Virus record (IMG/VR): IMGVR_UViG_3300017971_000515
Span: 1 to 37,406 of that record
Strand: one strand, 5' to 3'
Length of the DNA stretch: 37,406 nucleotides
DNA from: a virus
The notes below the pieces were generated by a model. It saw nothing but the letters and a program-made list of their open reading frames with translations, was not told where the DNA came from and did no database searches. Shown in pieces: positions 29,574 through 36,474 of this stretch. A program made the position numbers and the translations under genes. Position 1 is the first letter of the stretch, and each line of letters opens with the position of its first letter.

Positions 29574-29893
29574 ATCCCTGTCCATTTTTTGTTTTTCCTT
29601 TTCTTCCACTTGCCCTTCGCTTTACTGGCTTCTTTTTTGTCCATTGGTCTGCACCCTCTCTGGACTTTAGACGGGTCCTTCTTATACCAAACTTCTTCCG
29701 CATCGTCTATGTCCATACAGTGCCCATCCCTCGACCAACCCAAACCCCTTAGCTCAAAACCAGACTCTCCTATTTTCCTGTCCATCTTTGAACCACACGA
29801 AGGGCATATTTCTTCTCTCTCTATTTCTTTTATACTTTTTATTATTTCTATTTTATAGTTACATTCTGGACAAATATATGGATAAATTGCCAT
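29570..29893 (-). CDS. FmdB-family zinc-ribbon protein, 107 aa
   Basis: MAIYPYICPECNYKIEIIKSIKEIE...CPSCGSKMDRKIGESGFELRGLGW follows the FmdB/CxxC_CxxC_SSSS ribbon closely (CPEC and CPSC, then the GFxLxGxGW tail). The C-terminal 50 residues are Lys-rich (KAKGKWKKRKNKKW) and could bind nucleic acid. It is driven by its own sigma70 promoter (29944-29972), with SD AAGGAGACGATAAATAAA. Confidence 0.8.
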   Translation of the reverse strand: MAIYPYICPECNYKIEIIKSIKEIEREEICPSCGSKMDRKIGESGFELRGLGWSRDGHCMDIDDAEEVWYKKDPSKVQRGCRPMDKKEASKAKGKWKKRKNKKWTGI

Positions 29894-29943
29894 TTTATTT
29901 ATCGTCTCCTTATGGTTTAAATATCTTGATCATACCTATATTT

Positions 29944-29972
29944 AATATATTAATTTTAAAAGGATTTGTCAA
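29944..29972 (-). promoter_or_regulatory. Sigma70 promoter for the FmdB-type gene
   Basis: Minus strand: TTGACA (29972-29967), 17 nt, TATATT (29949-29944). The start would be near 29937, a 44-nt leader. A second GACAAAT lies directly upstream, forming a tandem repeat with the -35. Confidence 0.75.
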
Positions 29973-29978
29973 ATTTGT

Positions 29979-30488
29979 CTAGGATCTATTTTCGATAAAC
30001 ACATTCCCCAATTTTTCCAATACCGTTTTATTGCTATAGATTGTCGGCTCCCCGAAATTTGATATATACTTACCCCTTGATTTTACCACCCAATCTATAA
30101 TTTGTTGCGGAACTGGATGTTCATACTCAGATGTTAAGTATCGTAGCCAAAAGCACCCATAGTCGTAAAACACTTCAGCCTTGTATGTCCATTTATCTTC
30201 AATATCTCCAAACGGAGGTGAATAGGGGATGCCGACAATATCACCACTATAAATCAATTCGTCATTATATCTATCCTTCAATCCCGAAGAATATAAAAAT
30301 ACTATTGCTTCAAATCCTACAATAGTATCTTTTGCAGAATATATCCAGTCCTCACTATCTGGGAATAAATGTAAGTCTTTAGAATCCGGATTTAAGTCAA
30401 TAATTTCATCATTAAAATCTATATTAGATACATTACAAATTATTTTATATTGTTTATGGAACACTTTAATATCTTTTATTTTAAACAT
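29979..30488 (-). CDS. YopX-like phage protein, 169 aa
   Basis: VFLYSSGLKDRYNDELIYSGDIVGIPY matches the YopX-domain signature (xTGLKDKNGxEIYEGDIV), then a beta-rich YKAEVFYDYGCFWLRYL and a closing GEPTIYSNKTVLEKLGNVFIEN resembling the family's IGNIYENPELL. YopX proteins are common in phages of low-GC hosts; their role is not known. SD GAGAAGGGCGAA. Confidence 0.75.
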   Translation of the reverse strand: MFKIKDIKVFHKQYKIICNVSNIDFNDEIIDLNPDSKDLHLFPDSEDWIYSAKDTIVGFEAIVFLYSSGLKDRYNDELIYSGDIVGIPYSPPFGDIEDKWTYKAEVFYDYGCFWLRYLTSEYEHPVPQQIIDWVVKSRGKYISNFGEPTIYSNKTVLEKLGNVFIENRS

Positions 30489-30506
30489 TTCGCCCTTCTC
30501 TTGACT

Positions 30507-30863
30507 TTAAGTTATAATTGATTCGTGTATTTCAGGTTCTTCTTTTATATCTACGTCCTTGACCTTCCAATCATGCCTGCTTTGGAGTATCGCAATTACA
30601 GCTTTATCGGTTATCTGAAAATCACACTTAGGGCAATATGCTACTTGGGGTCTGTATAGAATATCCTTCTGCATTCTTTGACCACAAAACATGCATATCA
30701 AATTTATCCTAACAATATTACCAGTACTTTCCGATTCATATTGAGGTTTGGTTTTCTTTATTAGCTTTTTTAATTGTTCTCCTGCAATAGCTTCCTGTTT
30801 AGCCAATGCCCTTATTTCTTCCACTTCATCGTGGGTATACATTCTTTCTTTAATGTCGTTCAT
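30507..30863 (-). CDS. Zinc-ribbon protein, 118 aa
   Basis: The N-terminal half is a charged helix (MYTHDEVEEIRALAKQEAIAGEQLKKLIKK), then CMFCGQRM and CPKCDFQI knuckles about 22 residues apart make a zinc ribbon, followed by an acidic tail. SD AAAAAGGAGAAACA. Role unknown. Confidence 0.7.
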   Translation of the reverse strand: MNDIKERMYTHDEVEEIRALAKQEAIAGEQLKKLIKKTKPQYESESTGNIVRINLICMFCGQRMQKDILYRPQVAYCPKCDFQITDKAVIAILQSRHDWKVKDVDIKEEPEIHESIIT

Positions 30864-30887
30864 TGTTTCTCCTTTTTGGTTTAAAAT

Positions 30888-31697
30888 TTAGGGCACAGCG
30901 TCCTTTTTCCGGAAGGTTGTAATAATTAACTCAACCGCCTTGTTTGCTAACGCTATAAAGTCTATACCATCAGTATCATAAGCAGCATCACAAGTAACAT
31001 AAATAGCACGAGCAGCAGCAGCATAAGCAGCATAAGCAGCACGAGCAGCAGCAGCATCAGCAGCAGCAGCATAAGCAGCATCATCAGCATCAGCAGCAGC
31101 ATACGCAACATAAGCAGCATCAGCAGCAGCATAAGCAGCATCAGCAGCATAAGCAGCATAAGCAGCAGCATAAGCAGCATAAGCAGCATCAGCAGCAGCA
31201 GCATCAGCAGCATCATCAGCATAAGCAGCATAAGCAGCAACTAAAGCTTCAGAAACTTCCCCTTTTAGATAATCCTTCGCTAATCGGATCGCCTTGTTTG
31301 GTCTATCATCTTTTGGATACTTGTTGTTGTACAAATGAACAACAGACTCTGCACACAGTATTGCAAACTGTACGCAGACTCTATTTCTTATATTATTATC
31401 CCTGTACCAATCTGGTATCGGGATTTCTTTTGTTAGTTTTAATTCATATGTCCCTACTTTGTTATAATCTTCTACAACAATATCTCCTTCTGCTTCAAAA
31501 ATATTTGGATTCTTAATACCTGCATGTATTGGATTTAGCAACAACGCTAAATTTATGTCTTTGTAAGCATGGAAAACTCCATCTGAGCATAGCACAGGTC
31601 TACGCTTTTCTTTCTCAATATAGTAATTCTTGTTTAACACCCACTTGAAATTGCCGTGAGTTATATTGTCTTTATTTGTCAGTTTGTAAAGTTTCAT
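30888..31697 (-). CDS. Phage protein with alanine-rich repeat region, 269 aa
   Basis: The start is taken at ATG 31697 (SD AAAGGGG; ATGA overlap with the gene before). The N-terminus, MKLYKLTNKDNITHGNFKWVLN...PVLCSDGVFHAYKDINLALLLNPIHAGI...EAEGDIVVEDY, is a head domain I recognise from many phage proteins with variable Ala-rich tails. Residues about 150-245 are built from Ala, Tyr and Asp only (AAYAAYAADAA-type units) and should form a long helix. The C-terminus returns to normal sequence (FIALANKAVELIITTFRK). Function unknown. Confidence 0.7.
   Translation of the reverse strand: MKLYKLTNKDNITHGNFKWVLNKNYYIEKEKRRPVLCSDGVFHAYKDINLALLLNPIHAGIKNPNIFEAEGDIVVEDYNKVGTYELKLTKEIPIPDWYRDNNIRNRVCVQFAILCAESVVHLYNNKYPKDDRPNKAIRLAKDYLKGEVSEALVAAYAAYADDAADAAAADAAYAAYAAAYAAYAADAAYAAADAAYVAYAAADADDAAYAAAADAAAARAAYAAYAAAARAIYVTCDAAYDTDGIDFIALANKAVELIITTFRKKDAVP
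30978..31243 (-). repeat. GCA/GCT-type low-complexity repeat
   Basis: The plus strand is an imperfect run of AGCAGCATA/AGCAGCATC units, encoding the Ala-Tyr-Asp tract on the other strand. Units vary only by whole codons, which suggests growth by replication slippage. Confidence 0.75.
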
Positions 31698-31846
31698 TTT
31701 TCCAGCCCCTTTCTTATTAGCCAAAACTCATAGCTATTCTTGTCGATAATCTTTTGCCTTGAAGCTATCTCCGTTGCCACGTGAACAGACAAGGCAACTA
31801 TTACAAGGATTACTAATAGCAAGCCGAATGTTAGTAAGTGGCTCAT
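31694..31846 (-). CDS. Small single-pass membrane protein, 50 aa
   Basis: MSHLLTFGLLLVILVIVALSV is a clear transmembrane segment, followed by a basic tail. It overlaps both neighbours by ATGA (radical SAM stop before, alanine-rich gene after); its SD is GGGAGATGGTAAA. Confidence 0.6.
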   Translation of the reverse strand: MSHLLTFGLLLVILVIVALSVHVATEIASRQKIIDKNSYEFWLIRKGLEK

Positions 31847-32580
31847 TTTACCATCTCCCTTTTTAAATCCTCTTTTATGTAATATTTCTTGCCATACTTT
31901 TCGAGTAATTCAACAGCTTCGTTCCCAAACCGCTTCCAGTCGATTTTCTTTGCTTCAGGGGAGTAATGCCACATGCCGACCTTGTATTCGTCAACGAAAG
32001 TGTGTGTATGTCTTATGAGCTCTAGGGATTCGCTTGGTCTTATAACGGGCTCAAGGCTTACCCATGTATAAATCCCCCATTCATGGCAATGCTTCAAAGC
32101 CAACCACCTATCGTAATTTGAAGCAGCCCTAGGCTCCATCTGAAATTTTACATCCCCACAAGTAAAATACGTCAATGTTGCGCCGTATTTAATCCAATCT
32201 TTTTCATCAATATACTCATCTAAAAAATTAGGATAATTAGATTTAGTAAGAAACCTTACCGATATTGAATTGTTTAAAAATATATTAAGTGCCTGTTCTG
32301 TTATTTTATCAAATTCCTTAATCCCCTGAAACGGATCTGTCGAAAAGCTCATAAATACTTCTTTGCCTTTGTATTTAGGGGCTTCTTTTTTTAGTTGCTC
32401 AATCATGTTCGGCTTTATAATAGGTTTGTCGAACTCATTGCCGTATTTGCTTTTAAAGAAGCGGTTGTGGATTGCACGATTGTAACAATAAATACAATCA
32501 TATCGACACCCGATAAACGGGTTAAAAGCATATTCGCCGTATTCCGCCGCCCTTCCTTTGGGTTTGTATATTAAGCTCAA
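31843..32580 (-). CDS. SplB-like radical SAM protein, 245 aa
   Basis: NPFIGCRYDCIYCYNR carries the CxxxCxxC cluster (C25, C29, C32) in the context typical of the spore-photoproduct-lyase/COG1533 group (GC..DC.YCY). Other family marks are VFMSFSTDPFQ, RFLTKSNY and TWVSLEPVIRPSESLE. It is slightly shorter than bacterial SplB. SPL itself repairs spore photoproduct; phage relatives have unknown substrates, so DNA repair is only a suggestion. SD AAAGGAGGAATACG. Confidence 0.85.
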   Translation of the reverse strand: MSLIYKPKGRAAEYGEYAFNPFIGCRYDCIYCYNRAIHNRFFKSKYGNEFDKPIIKPNMIEQLKKEAPKYKGKEVFMSFSTDPFQGIKEFDKITEQALNIFLNNSISVRFLTKSNYPNFLDEYIDEKDWIKYGATLTYFTCGDVKFQMEPRAASNYDRWLALKHCHEWGIYTWVSLEPVIRPSESLELIRHTHTFVDEYKVGMWHYSPEAKKIDWKRFGNEAVELLEKYGKKYYIKEDLKREMVK

Positions 32581-32595
32581 CGTATTCCTCCTTTA

Positions 32596-32760
32596 TTAAG
32601 GGTTTGAGTTGACATACCCATCTTCCCTAAATGGTGCATACTTAGGAAACAACGGATAAAGATGTTCGTTAATAAAATTTTGATTAAATCTGCACTGGCG
32701 ATAAGTGCAGTTGTTGAAAAATTTACATTCTGTAAAAGGACATGGTTTGTCTTGATTCAT
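32596..32760 (-). CDS. Small Cys-rich protein, 54 aa
   Basis: ATG at 32760 with the repeated leader GAAAGCGAGGAAAGCCC. MNQDKPCPFTECKFFNNCTYRQCRFNQNF has four Cys in 16 residues (C-x4-C-x5-C-x4-C), a likely metal site. The leader and first five codons nearly duplicate those of the mini-gene at 34515-34580. Confidence 0.6.
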   Translation of the reverse strand: MNQDKPCPFTECKFFNNCTYRQCRFNQNFINEHLYPLFPKYAPFREDGYVNSNP

Positions 32761-32939
32761 GGGCTTTCCTCGCTTTCTTTGTGCACCGCAAGGTATTTCT
32801 GCTTAACTTCTTCATATTTGTTTATATCACGTAAGGCGGACTCCATGCCTTCAGCACAACCAGCTATTTCACAGTCATCATACCAATCGTTTATTCTATT
32901 TAGTTCACTCTCTAACCATTCCAAAAACTTATCTTTCAT
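32757..32939 (-). CDS. Small acidic helical protein, 60 aa
   Basis: MKDKFLEWLESELNRINDWYDDCEIAGC...: helical and acidic. Its last codons (HKESEESP) are formed by the next gene's SD element. ATGA overlaps at both ends. Confidence 0.6.
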   Translation of the reverse strand: MKDKFLEWLESELNRINDWYDDCEIAGCAEGMESALRDINKYEEVKQKYLAVHKESEESP

Positions 32940-33199
32940 TCCTCATCCTCACTTTCATTATATTCTTCGTGAAATATACACCCAAAACCTCCATCAAATC
33001 TTAAAATTTGATATTCTTTTGAGTCTTTAATAATAGACCGGATAGCTTCATTTGAAAGCCCATAGCTTGTTTTAAAAAATAGTTCCATCACAGATAAAGA
33101 GACAAGATCGCATACCTTGTCATTGTCACACTTTCCGATAGATCCTCTATTTGTATCAGCCTTCACTCTAAAATATTTACAGGTATTACAGTGTTTCAT
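32936..33199 (-). CDS. Cys-rich protein, 87 aa, probable zinc binder
   Basis: MKHCNTCKYFRV...GSIGKCDNDKVCDLVSL has CxxC and a second Cys pair, like many small phage-encoded metal-binding proteins, then GFGCIFHEEY. SD GCGAGGGAAACG. The acidic end ESEDEE overlaps the next gene's SD. Confidence 0.6.
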   Translation of the reverse strand: MKHCNTCKYFRVKADTNRGSIGKCDNDKVCDLVSLSVMELFFKTSYGLSNEAIRSIIKDSKEYQILRFDGGFGCIFHEEYNESEDEE

Positions 33200-33362
33200 C
33201 GTTTCCCTCGCTTTTGTATTTCTCGCACCTGTTACAGTGCCAAATCATATCCTCAATATTAGTTGCCATTATATATTCCGGCGATAAGATACACTTGTAG
33301 TGAATATTTGCATAGTCGGACACACAGTACATATATTTGCAGGTTAAAGCCTTAATTGCCAT
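33186..33362 (-). CDS. Cys-rich protein, 58 aa
   Basis: The start is taken at ATG 33362 (SD GCGAGGTTGAGG), which avoids a long overlap with the gene before. CKYMYC, C in HYKC and HCNRCEKY provide a zinc-like set. Unknown function. Confidence 0.55.
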   Translation of the reverse strand: MAIKALTCKYMYCVSDYANIHYKCILSPEYIMATNIEDMIWHCNRCEKYKSEGNDETL

Positions 33363-33789
33363 CCTCAACCTCGCTTTCCAATATTTCCTTAACAATATAC
33401 CCATGACAAGGTTCTATGCCATCCAGTTCTTCAACGCACCAGCAGACGAGGTAAATGTCTTTATGTTTTATGAGCAAAGACTTAATACGTAACAATTCCT
33501 CTCTAATCAAATCATTTATATGAATATCAATGCTCATAGTTTCTTTATATAAAACTAAACAATGGTCAATGGAGTCATAAGCCTCGCCAGGTTTATATGG
33601 ATTAGCCAATGGACTTGCTTCCAGTCCATATCTCGGCATAGCCCTGCCGATGTAGATGTATTCAGGGTGCTTTCGTTGGTCATCAGGCAACTTTAAATCA
33701 TTCTGGATTTCATCTGGTAATAATTTAAAACTTGTTACGTGGATCACTCTCTCGCTTTCTTTGTGTGTTTCAAGGTGTATATGTTTCAT
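33352..33789 (-). CDS. DUF4326-like protein, 145 aa
   Basis: EYIYIGRAMPRYGLEASPLANPYKPG, then a helix and IYLVCWCVEELDGIEPCHGYIV match the DUF4326 plan (hhGR...SPLANPF...L.CwC....CHG). The family is common in phages and its biochemical role is unclear; the Cys/His tail suggests metal. The start at 33789 has a very strong SD (GGGGGGAATGAA). A GTG at 33747 also follows a GAAAGCGAGAGA element. Confidence 0.7.
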   Translation of the reverse strand: MKHIHLETHKESERVIHVTSFKLLPDEIQNDLKLPDDQRKHPEYIYIGRAMPRYGLEASPLANPYKPGEAYDSIDHCLVLYKETMSIDIHINDLIREELLRIKSLLIKHKDIYLVCWCVEELDGIEPCHGYIVKEILESEVEDGN

Positions 33790-33790
33790 T

Positions 33791-33877
33791 TCATTCCCCC
33801 CTTATCATCCTGCCGACAAAGCATCCGAACAGAAAGCTGAATATTAAGTAACTGATTGCTATTAGTAAGATTTTCAT
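33791..33877 (-). CDS. Tiny membrane protein, 28 aa (paralogue of 35050-35142)
   Basis: MKILLIAISYLIFSFLFGCF plus a short basic tail. The copy at 35050-35142 begins MKILIILICWLPVSFVFSCI and ends in the same GE. Both start after repeated leaders. Single-span micropeptides, possibly lysis or envelope related, but unproven. Confidence 0.5.
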   Translation of the reverse strand: MKILLIAISYLIFSFLFGCFVGRMIRGE

Positions 33878-33890
33878 GCTTCACCGTCCT

Positions 33891-34154
33891 TCATTCGTTC
33901 ATTTCCTTAAGGATTTGTTCTAAATCACTAATATTTAATTTATCATGGGAATAATGATATAAAAGATCTCGATATTGCTTTATTGCCAATCTCAATATTT
34001 TTTTCGATTCACAATAAAAAAAATGTTTTCCAATATAAACATCTGCATATATGCCATTATGTTTTTCCCCATTTTTAAGTTGTATTACAAGCTCTTTGCA
34101 AGCATCTATTATTTCACTAAATTCTTTTATTCCTTTATCTACCTGATATACCAT
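33891..34154 (-). CDS. Unknown helical protein, 87 aa
   Basis: Start at ATG 34154, overlapping the preceding stop (TGATG), with AAAGAAAGGTGTGAG upstream. Helical throughout, ending KEMNE, followed at once by the repeated leader AAGGACGGTGAAGC of the next gene. No family. Confidence 0.55.
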   Translation of the reverse strand: MVYQVDKGIKEFSEIIDACKELVIQLKNGEKHNGIYADVYIGKHFFYCESKKILRLAIKQYRDLLYHYSHDKLNISDLEQILKEMNE

Positions 34155-34432
34155 CACTCACACCTTTCTTTGTTCATTTCCTTTACAATCTGATAGGCTT
34201 CAAGATACTTGTAAAATGATGGAGGATTCTCCATATTCTTTATTAAATTTTTATTTTGCTCTGAATTTATAACCAATTCAATCGAATCAAAATCTAACGT
34301 CCTTGCATCAATAACTATCGTATTAAGATACCTATTGTGCAGCCATTCTAATGCCTTCTTGAAAGATGGAAATCTCAAAGAAGAAACTTCAGGTTTTAAT
34401 AACACCCAATCAGATACGATTTTATAGCTCAC
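34154..34432 (-). CDS. Unknown protein, 92 aa, GTG start
   Basis: GTG at 34432 with AAAGGGGTGAGTGA upstream. Mixed alpha/beta (MSYKIVSDWVLLKPEVSSLRFPSFKKALEWL). Its end KEMNKERCE parallels the KEMNE end of the next gene, so the two may share ancestry at the C-terminus. Confidence 0.5.
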   Translation of the reverse strand: MSYKIVSDWVLLKPEVSSLRFPSFKKALEWLHNRYLNTIVIDARTLDFDSIELVINSEQNKNLIKNMENPPSFYKYLEAYQIVKEMNKERCE

Positions 34433-34518
34433 TCACTCACCCCTTTCTTTGGGAGGGTAGGGAGCCGATATACAGCAAATCCTTCCCATTTGATACATTC
34501 CCCTCCGTCCTTTCTCAT
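34429..34518 (-). CDS. Mini-gene, 29 aa (related to 36379-36474)
   Basis: ATG at 34518. Its end, FAVYRLPTLPKKGVSE, resembles PFLYSPSSLQRKGCVRE in the mini-gene at 36379-36474. Both sit in similar leader sequence (CTCCCTCC...AAAGAAAGG). They may be remnants of a duplicated unit rather than functional genes. Confidence 0.4.
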   Translation of the reverse strand: MRKDGGECIKWEGFAVYRLPTLPKKGVSE

Positions 34519-34580
34519 GTAAGTAAATTCTTTTTTGGGTGTTGCTTTTCGAATTGTTGTTTAAGTTTATCTTGGTTCAT
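34515..34580 (-). CDS. Mini-gene, 21 aa
   Basis: ATG at 34580 after the leader GAAAGCGAGGAAAGTCC. MNQDKLKQQFEKQHPKKNLL plus T. The leader and the MNQDK start nearly repeat those at 32760. Kept because of that duplication and the ATGA overlap with the next mini-gene. Confidence 0.4.
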   Translation of the reverse strand: MNQDKLKQQFEKQHPKKNLLT

Positions 34581-34611
34581 GGACTTTCCTCGCTTTCTTA
34601 ATTTAATTTCT

Positions 34612-34899
34612 TTATGGTTCGTCACACCAGCAGGCATATTCTCCAATATAATGAACTATATGAGATGTTTCATCTTCTTCGACATCACAATGGCTCAGCT
34701 TAACATTTCTAATTTTCAAATTTATATCCGCCTTCATATCGTCTGTATATCCCATTTCCTGCATTATATAGTCCCTTGCGATATCCTCATTGTGTATGCA
34801 AAGAATTGGCACATAAGAATAACCATCAAGATTAGAAAAGAATGGTTTTAATTTTATAACACCACATTCTTTGCAATAAAATCTAAACTCTGGGTTCAT
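34612..34899 (-). CDS. Zinc-knuckle protein, 95 aa
   Basis: The N-terminus FYCKECGVIKLKPF has one CxxC, and the C-terminus ACWCDEP has another, with a helical acidic middle. SD GCGAGAGAACGA. Overlaps the preceding gene by 17 nt. Unknown function. Confidence 0.6.
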   Translation of the reverse strand: MNPEFRFYCKECGVIKLKPFFSNLDGYSYVPILCIHNEDIARDYIMQEMGYTDDMKADINLKIRNVKLSHCDVEEDETSHIVHYIGEYACWCDEP

Positions 34900-35050
34900 T
34901 CGTTCTCTCGCTTTCTATGGCTTCTATGTCGAGCAAAATTCTATCTAACCCAATCAATATCGCATTATTTATTCGTGATGTCGGGTGCGAATTTACTCGC
35001 AACATCAATTCTTGAATTTCTTGTACGAAAGACTTTTCTTTACTTTGCAT
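34883..35050 (-). CDS. Small helical protein, 55 aa
   Basis: ATG at 35050; SD GGAGAATA in the preceding gene's end. MQSKEKSFVQEIQELMLRVN...ILIGLDRILLDIEAIESERTNEPRV: two helices. Its end contains the GAAAGCGAG element that serves as SD for the next gene. Confidence 0.5.
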   Translation of the reverse strand: MQSKEKSFVQEIQELMLRVNSHPTSRINNAILIGLDRILLDIEAIESERTNEPRV

Positions 35051-35142
35051 TATTCTCCTGCCCCTTTCATAAAAGTTCCTGCAATACAGCTAAATACAAA
35101 GCTGACAGGCAGCCAGCAGATTAAGATAATTAAGATTTTCAT
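35050..35142 (-). CDS. Tiny membrane protein, 30 aa (paralogue of 33791-33877)
   Basis: MKILIILICWLPVSFVFSCI then AGTFMKGAGE: one hydrophobic span and a short polar tail. ATGA overlap with the gene before. Confidence 0.5.
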   Translation of the reverse strand: MKILIILICWLPVSFVFSCIAGTFMKGAGE

Positions 35143-35489
35143 GGTTTCCCATTCTCTTTCATTGATTCAAGTTTTTCCCAATAAGAGTCACTACTCATCT
35201 CATTGGTTATATAATCAAACCCCTTACACTCCCAAAGCATTGTTCTCAATTCTCCGGGAGGGTATGACCCACAGCAATATTCGTCTCCAATAGCTTTGCA
35301 GATTTTACATACTTTCCAATTACTCCATTCCCCATCGTATAAACATGAATAATAGTAATAAGTCTCCCTTTTTTTAATGACTTCACCGCACTCGTAACAT
35401 TTATGCTCTTTGAGCGCTTTCCTTTCCTTGCAATCATATATAGCCGCATAATTACCATCGTCATAGTCACACGAACAACAGTTATTCAT
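35139..35489 (-). CDS. Cys-rich zinc-binding protein, 116 aa
   Basis: CCSCDYDD, CYECGEVI, CKICKAIGDEYCCG and CKGF give about ten Cys arranged as several knuckles: probably two zinc sites. The EHKCYECGEVIKKRETYYYYSCLYDGEW stretch looks like a treble clef known from small phage proteins. SD AAAGGACGGTGAACC. Confidence 0.65.
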   Translation of the reverse strand: MNNCCSCDYDDGNYAAIYDCKERKALKEHKCYECGEVIKKRETYYYYSCLYDGEWSNWKVCKICKAIGDEYCCGSYPPGELRTMLWECKGFDYITNEMSSDSYWEKLESMKENGKP

Positions 35490-35524
35490 GGTTCACCGTC
35501 CTTTCTGGTAGGTGCCCGGAGTCC

Positions 35525-35776
35525 CTATATTGTTTTTGCTATATTAGGTAAATATTTTTTTAAGTATTCTTCTTTTTTATCTAAGAAATCGTCTACAGTT
35601 AAGCCGTCAATGTCAACAACAATATTATACTCATCCGGCAAGTTTTCTAAATCATTAAAAGCTATATTAGGATCTACTTTCCATACTTGTATAAAATTAC
35701 CTAATATCCTATCCATTCCTATTGCCATAGCATACCCGGATTTTTTATCATATATTTCATTTCTCATTTTTACCAT
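35525..35776 (-). CDS. Unknown protein, 83 aa
   Basis: MVKMRNEIYDKKSGYAMAIGMDRILGNFIQVWKVDP...: beta-rich start, acidic helical end. It begins inside the preceding gene (20-nt overlap); the SD is GAGAGGA. ATGs at 35776 and 35767 are both possible. No family. Confidence 0.55.
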   Translation of the reverse strand: MVKMRNEIYDKKSGYAMAIGMDRILGNFIQVWKVDPNIAFNDLENLPDEYNIVVDIDGLTVDDFLDKKEEYLKKYLPNIAKTI

Positions 35777-35933
35777 TCCTCTCTTTTCTTATTGGGCTTT
35801 CAATCTCAATACCTTCCCTTTTTAAAATATCTTTTAAAACGCTATTGCTTTTTTCCAATCTATCTGTTTTATTTTTTGTATCATCAACAGGTCTATTCCC
35901 TAATAATCCTTTATGCCTATAATCAATATCCAT
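35757..35933 (-). CDS. Small basic protein, 58 aa
   Basis: ATG at 35933 with AGGAATGATACCAGT upstream (SD rather far). MDIDYRHKGLLGNRPVDDTKNKTDRLEKSN...: basic and helical. The frame fills a 200-nt gap and overlaps the next gene. Confidence 0.5.
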   Translation of the reverse strand: MDIDYRHKGLLGNRPVDDTKNKTDRLEKSNSVLKDILKREGIEIESPIRKERNGKNEK

Positions 35934-35978
35934 ACTGGTATCATTCCTATGAAAAAAGTATATATGCTAAAGTTTCCA

Positions 35979-36392
35979 TCATTCCCCCCACACGAACTTG
36001 ACATTATCGCCTTCTTTGGCTACAAGCTCTTTGATTGCGAATAATAAAGAATGTAGGGCTTGCCAGATACCATTATTTTCTCCACCCGTAACTAATAATT
36101 CATCAACTTCCGATTGGTAATATATTGTAATGTCATTGTATTTATTTCTTATAAGATACATTTCATAAAATTCATTTCCTTTTTCAATCTCTGCTGGCAA
36201 TATCTCGAAAAGGATGATAGGATATACATCATTCTGTAAAGCCATTTGACAATGAAAATCTGTAATTGTGGTTAATAGACATCCATGCTTTTCCCTTGTC
36301 TCGATAAAATTCCTTATGTATGGGCTATCCTGAAATAAACCCCACAAATTATTTAATACTTCCTGGTAAACTTCCTCTTTAGCCTCGTTCAT
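35979..36392 (-). CDS. Unknown protein, 137 aa, relative of 10376-10900
   Basis: NLWGLFQDSPYIRNFIE at the start and PIILFEILPAEIEKGNEFYEMYLIR in the middle match the protein at 10376-10900, which has a different C-terminus. Both arms of the phage carry this family. SD GAAAGGACGGTGATCG; ATG at 36392. Function unknown. Confidence 0.6.
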   Translation of the reverse strand: MNEAKEEVYQEVLNNLWGLFQDSPYIRNFIETREKHGCLLTTITDFHCQMALQNDVYPIILFEILPAEIEKGNEFYEMYLIRNKYNDITIYYQSEVDELLVTGGENNGIWQALHSLLFAIKELVAKEGDNVKFVWGE

Positions 36393-36474
36393 CGATCACC
36401 GTCCTTTCTCGCACGCATCCCTTTCTTTGGAGGGAGGAGGGCGAATACAGGAAAGGAGGTTTGTCGTTAGTCAT
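36379..36474 (-). CDS. Mini-gene, 31 aa (related to 34429-34518)
   Basis: The start is taken at ATG 36474, with the strong SD GGAGGGCGAA. MTNDKPPFLYSPSSLQRKGC and a short basic end. Overlaps genes on both sides. It may be a remnant of the duplicated leader unit described for 34429. Confidence 0.4.
   Translation of the reverse strand: MTNDKPPFLYSPSSLQRKGCVRERTVIDERG

Noticed and set aside
29467-29858. Plus-strand hydrophobic ORFs over the FmdB-type gene
   Set aside because: They are antisense shadows of a gene with clear CxxC ribbons, SD and promoter.
30962-31240. ORF made almost only of Leu and Met on the minus strand
   Set aside because: It is the shifted frame of the Ala-rich repeat, with no SD and implausible composition.
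30978-31243. CRISPR-like regular repeats
   Set aside because: Units are codon-type variants without spacers and encode a continuous protein tract. No cas gene is present. The same holds for the array at 37114-37406.
34491-34522. TTTGATACA ... CATGTAAGT resembling the repeats at 18823-18850
   Set aside because: Only short pieces match, the TACACTT core is missing, and the segment lies in overlapping mini-genes; chance in AT-rich DNA is likely.
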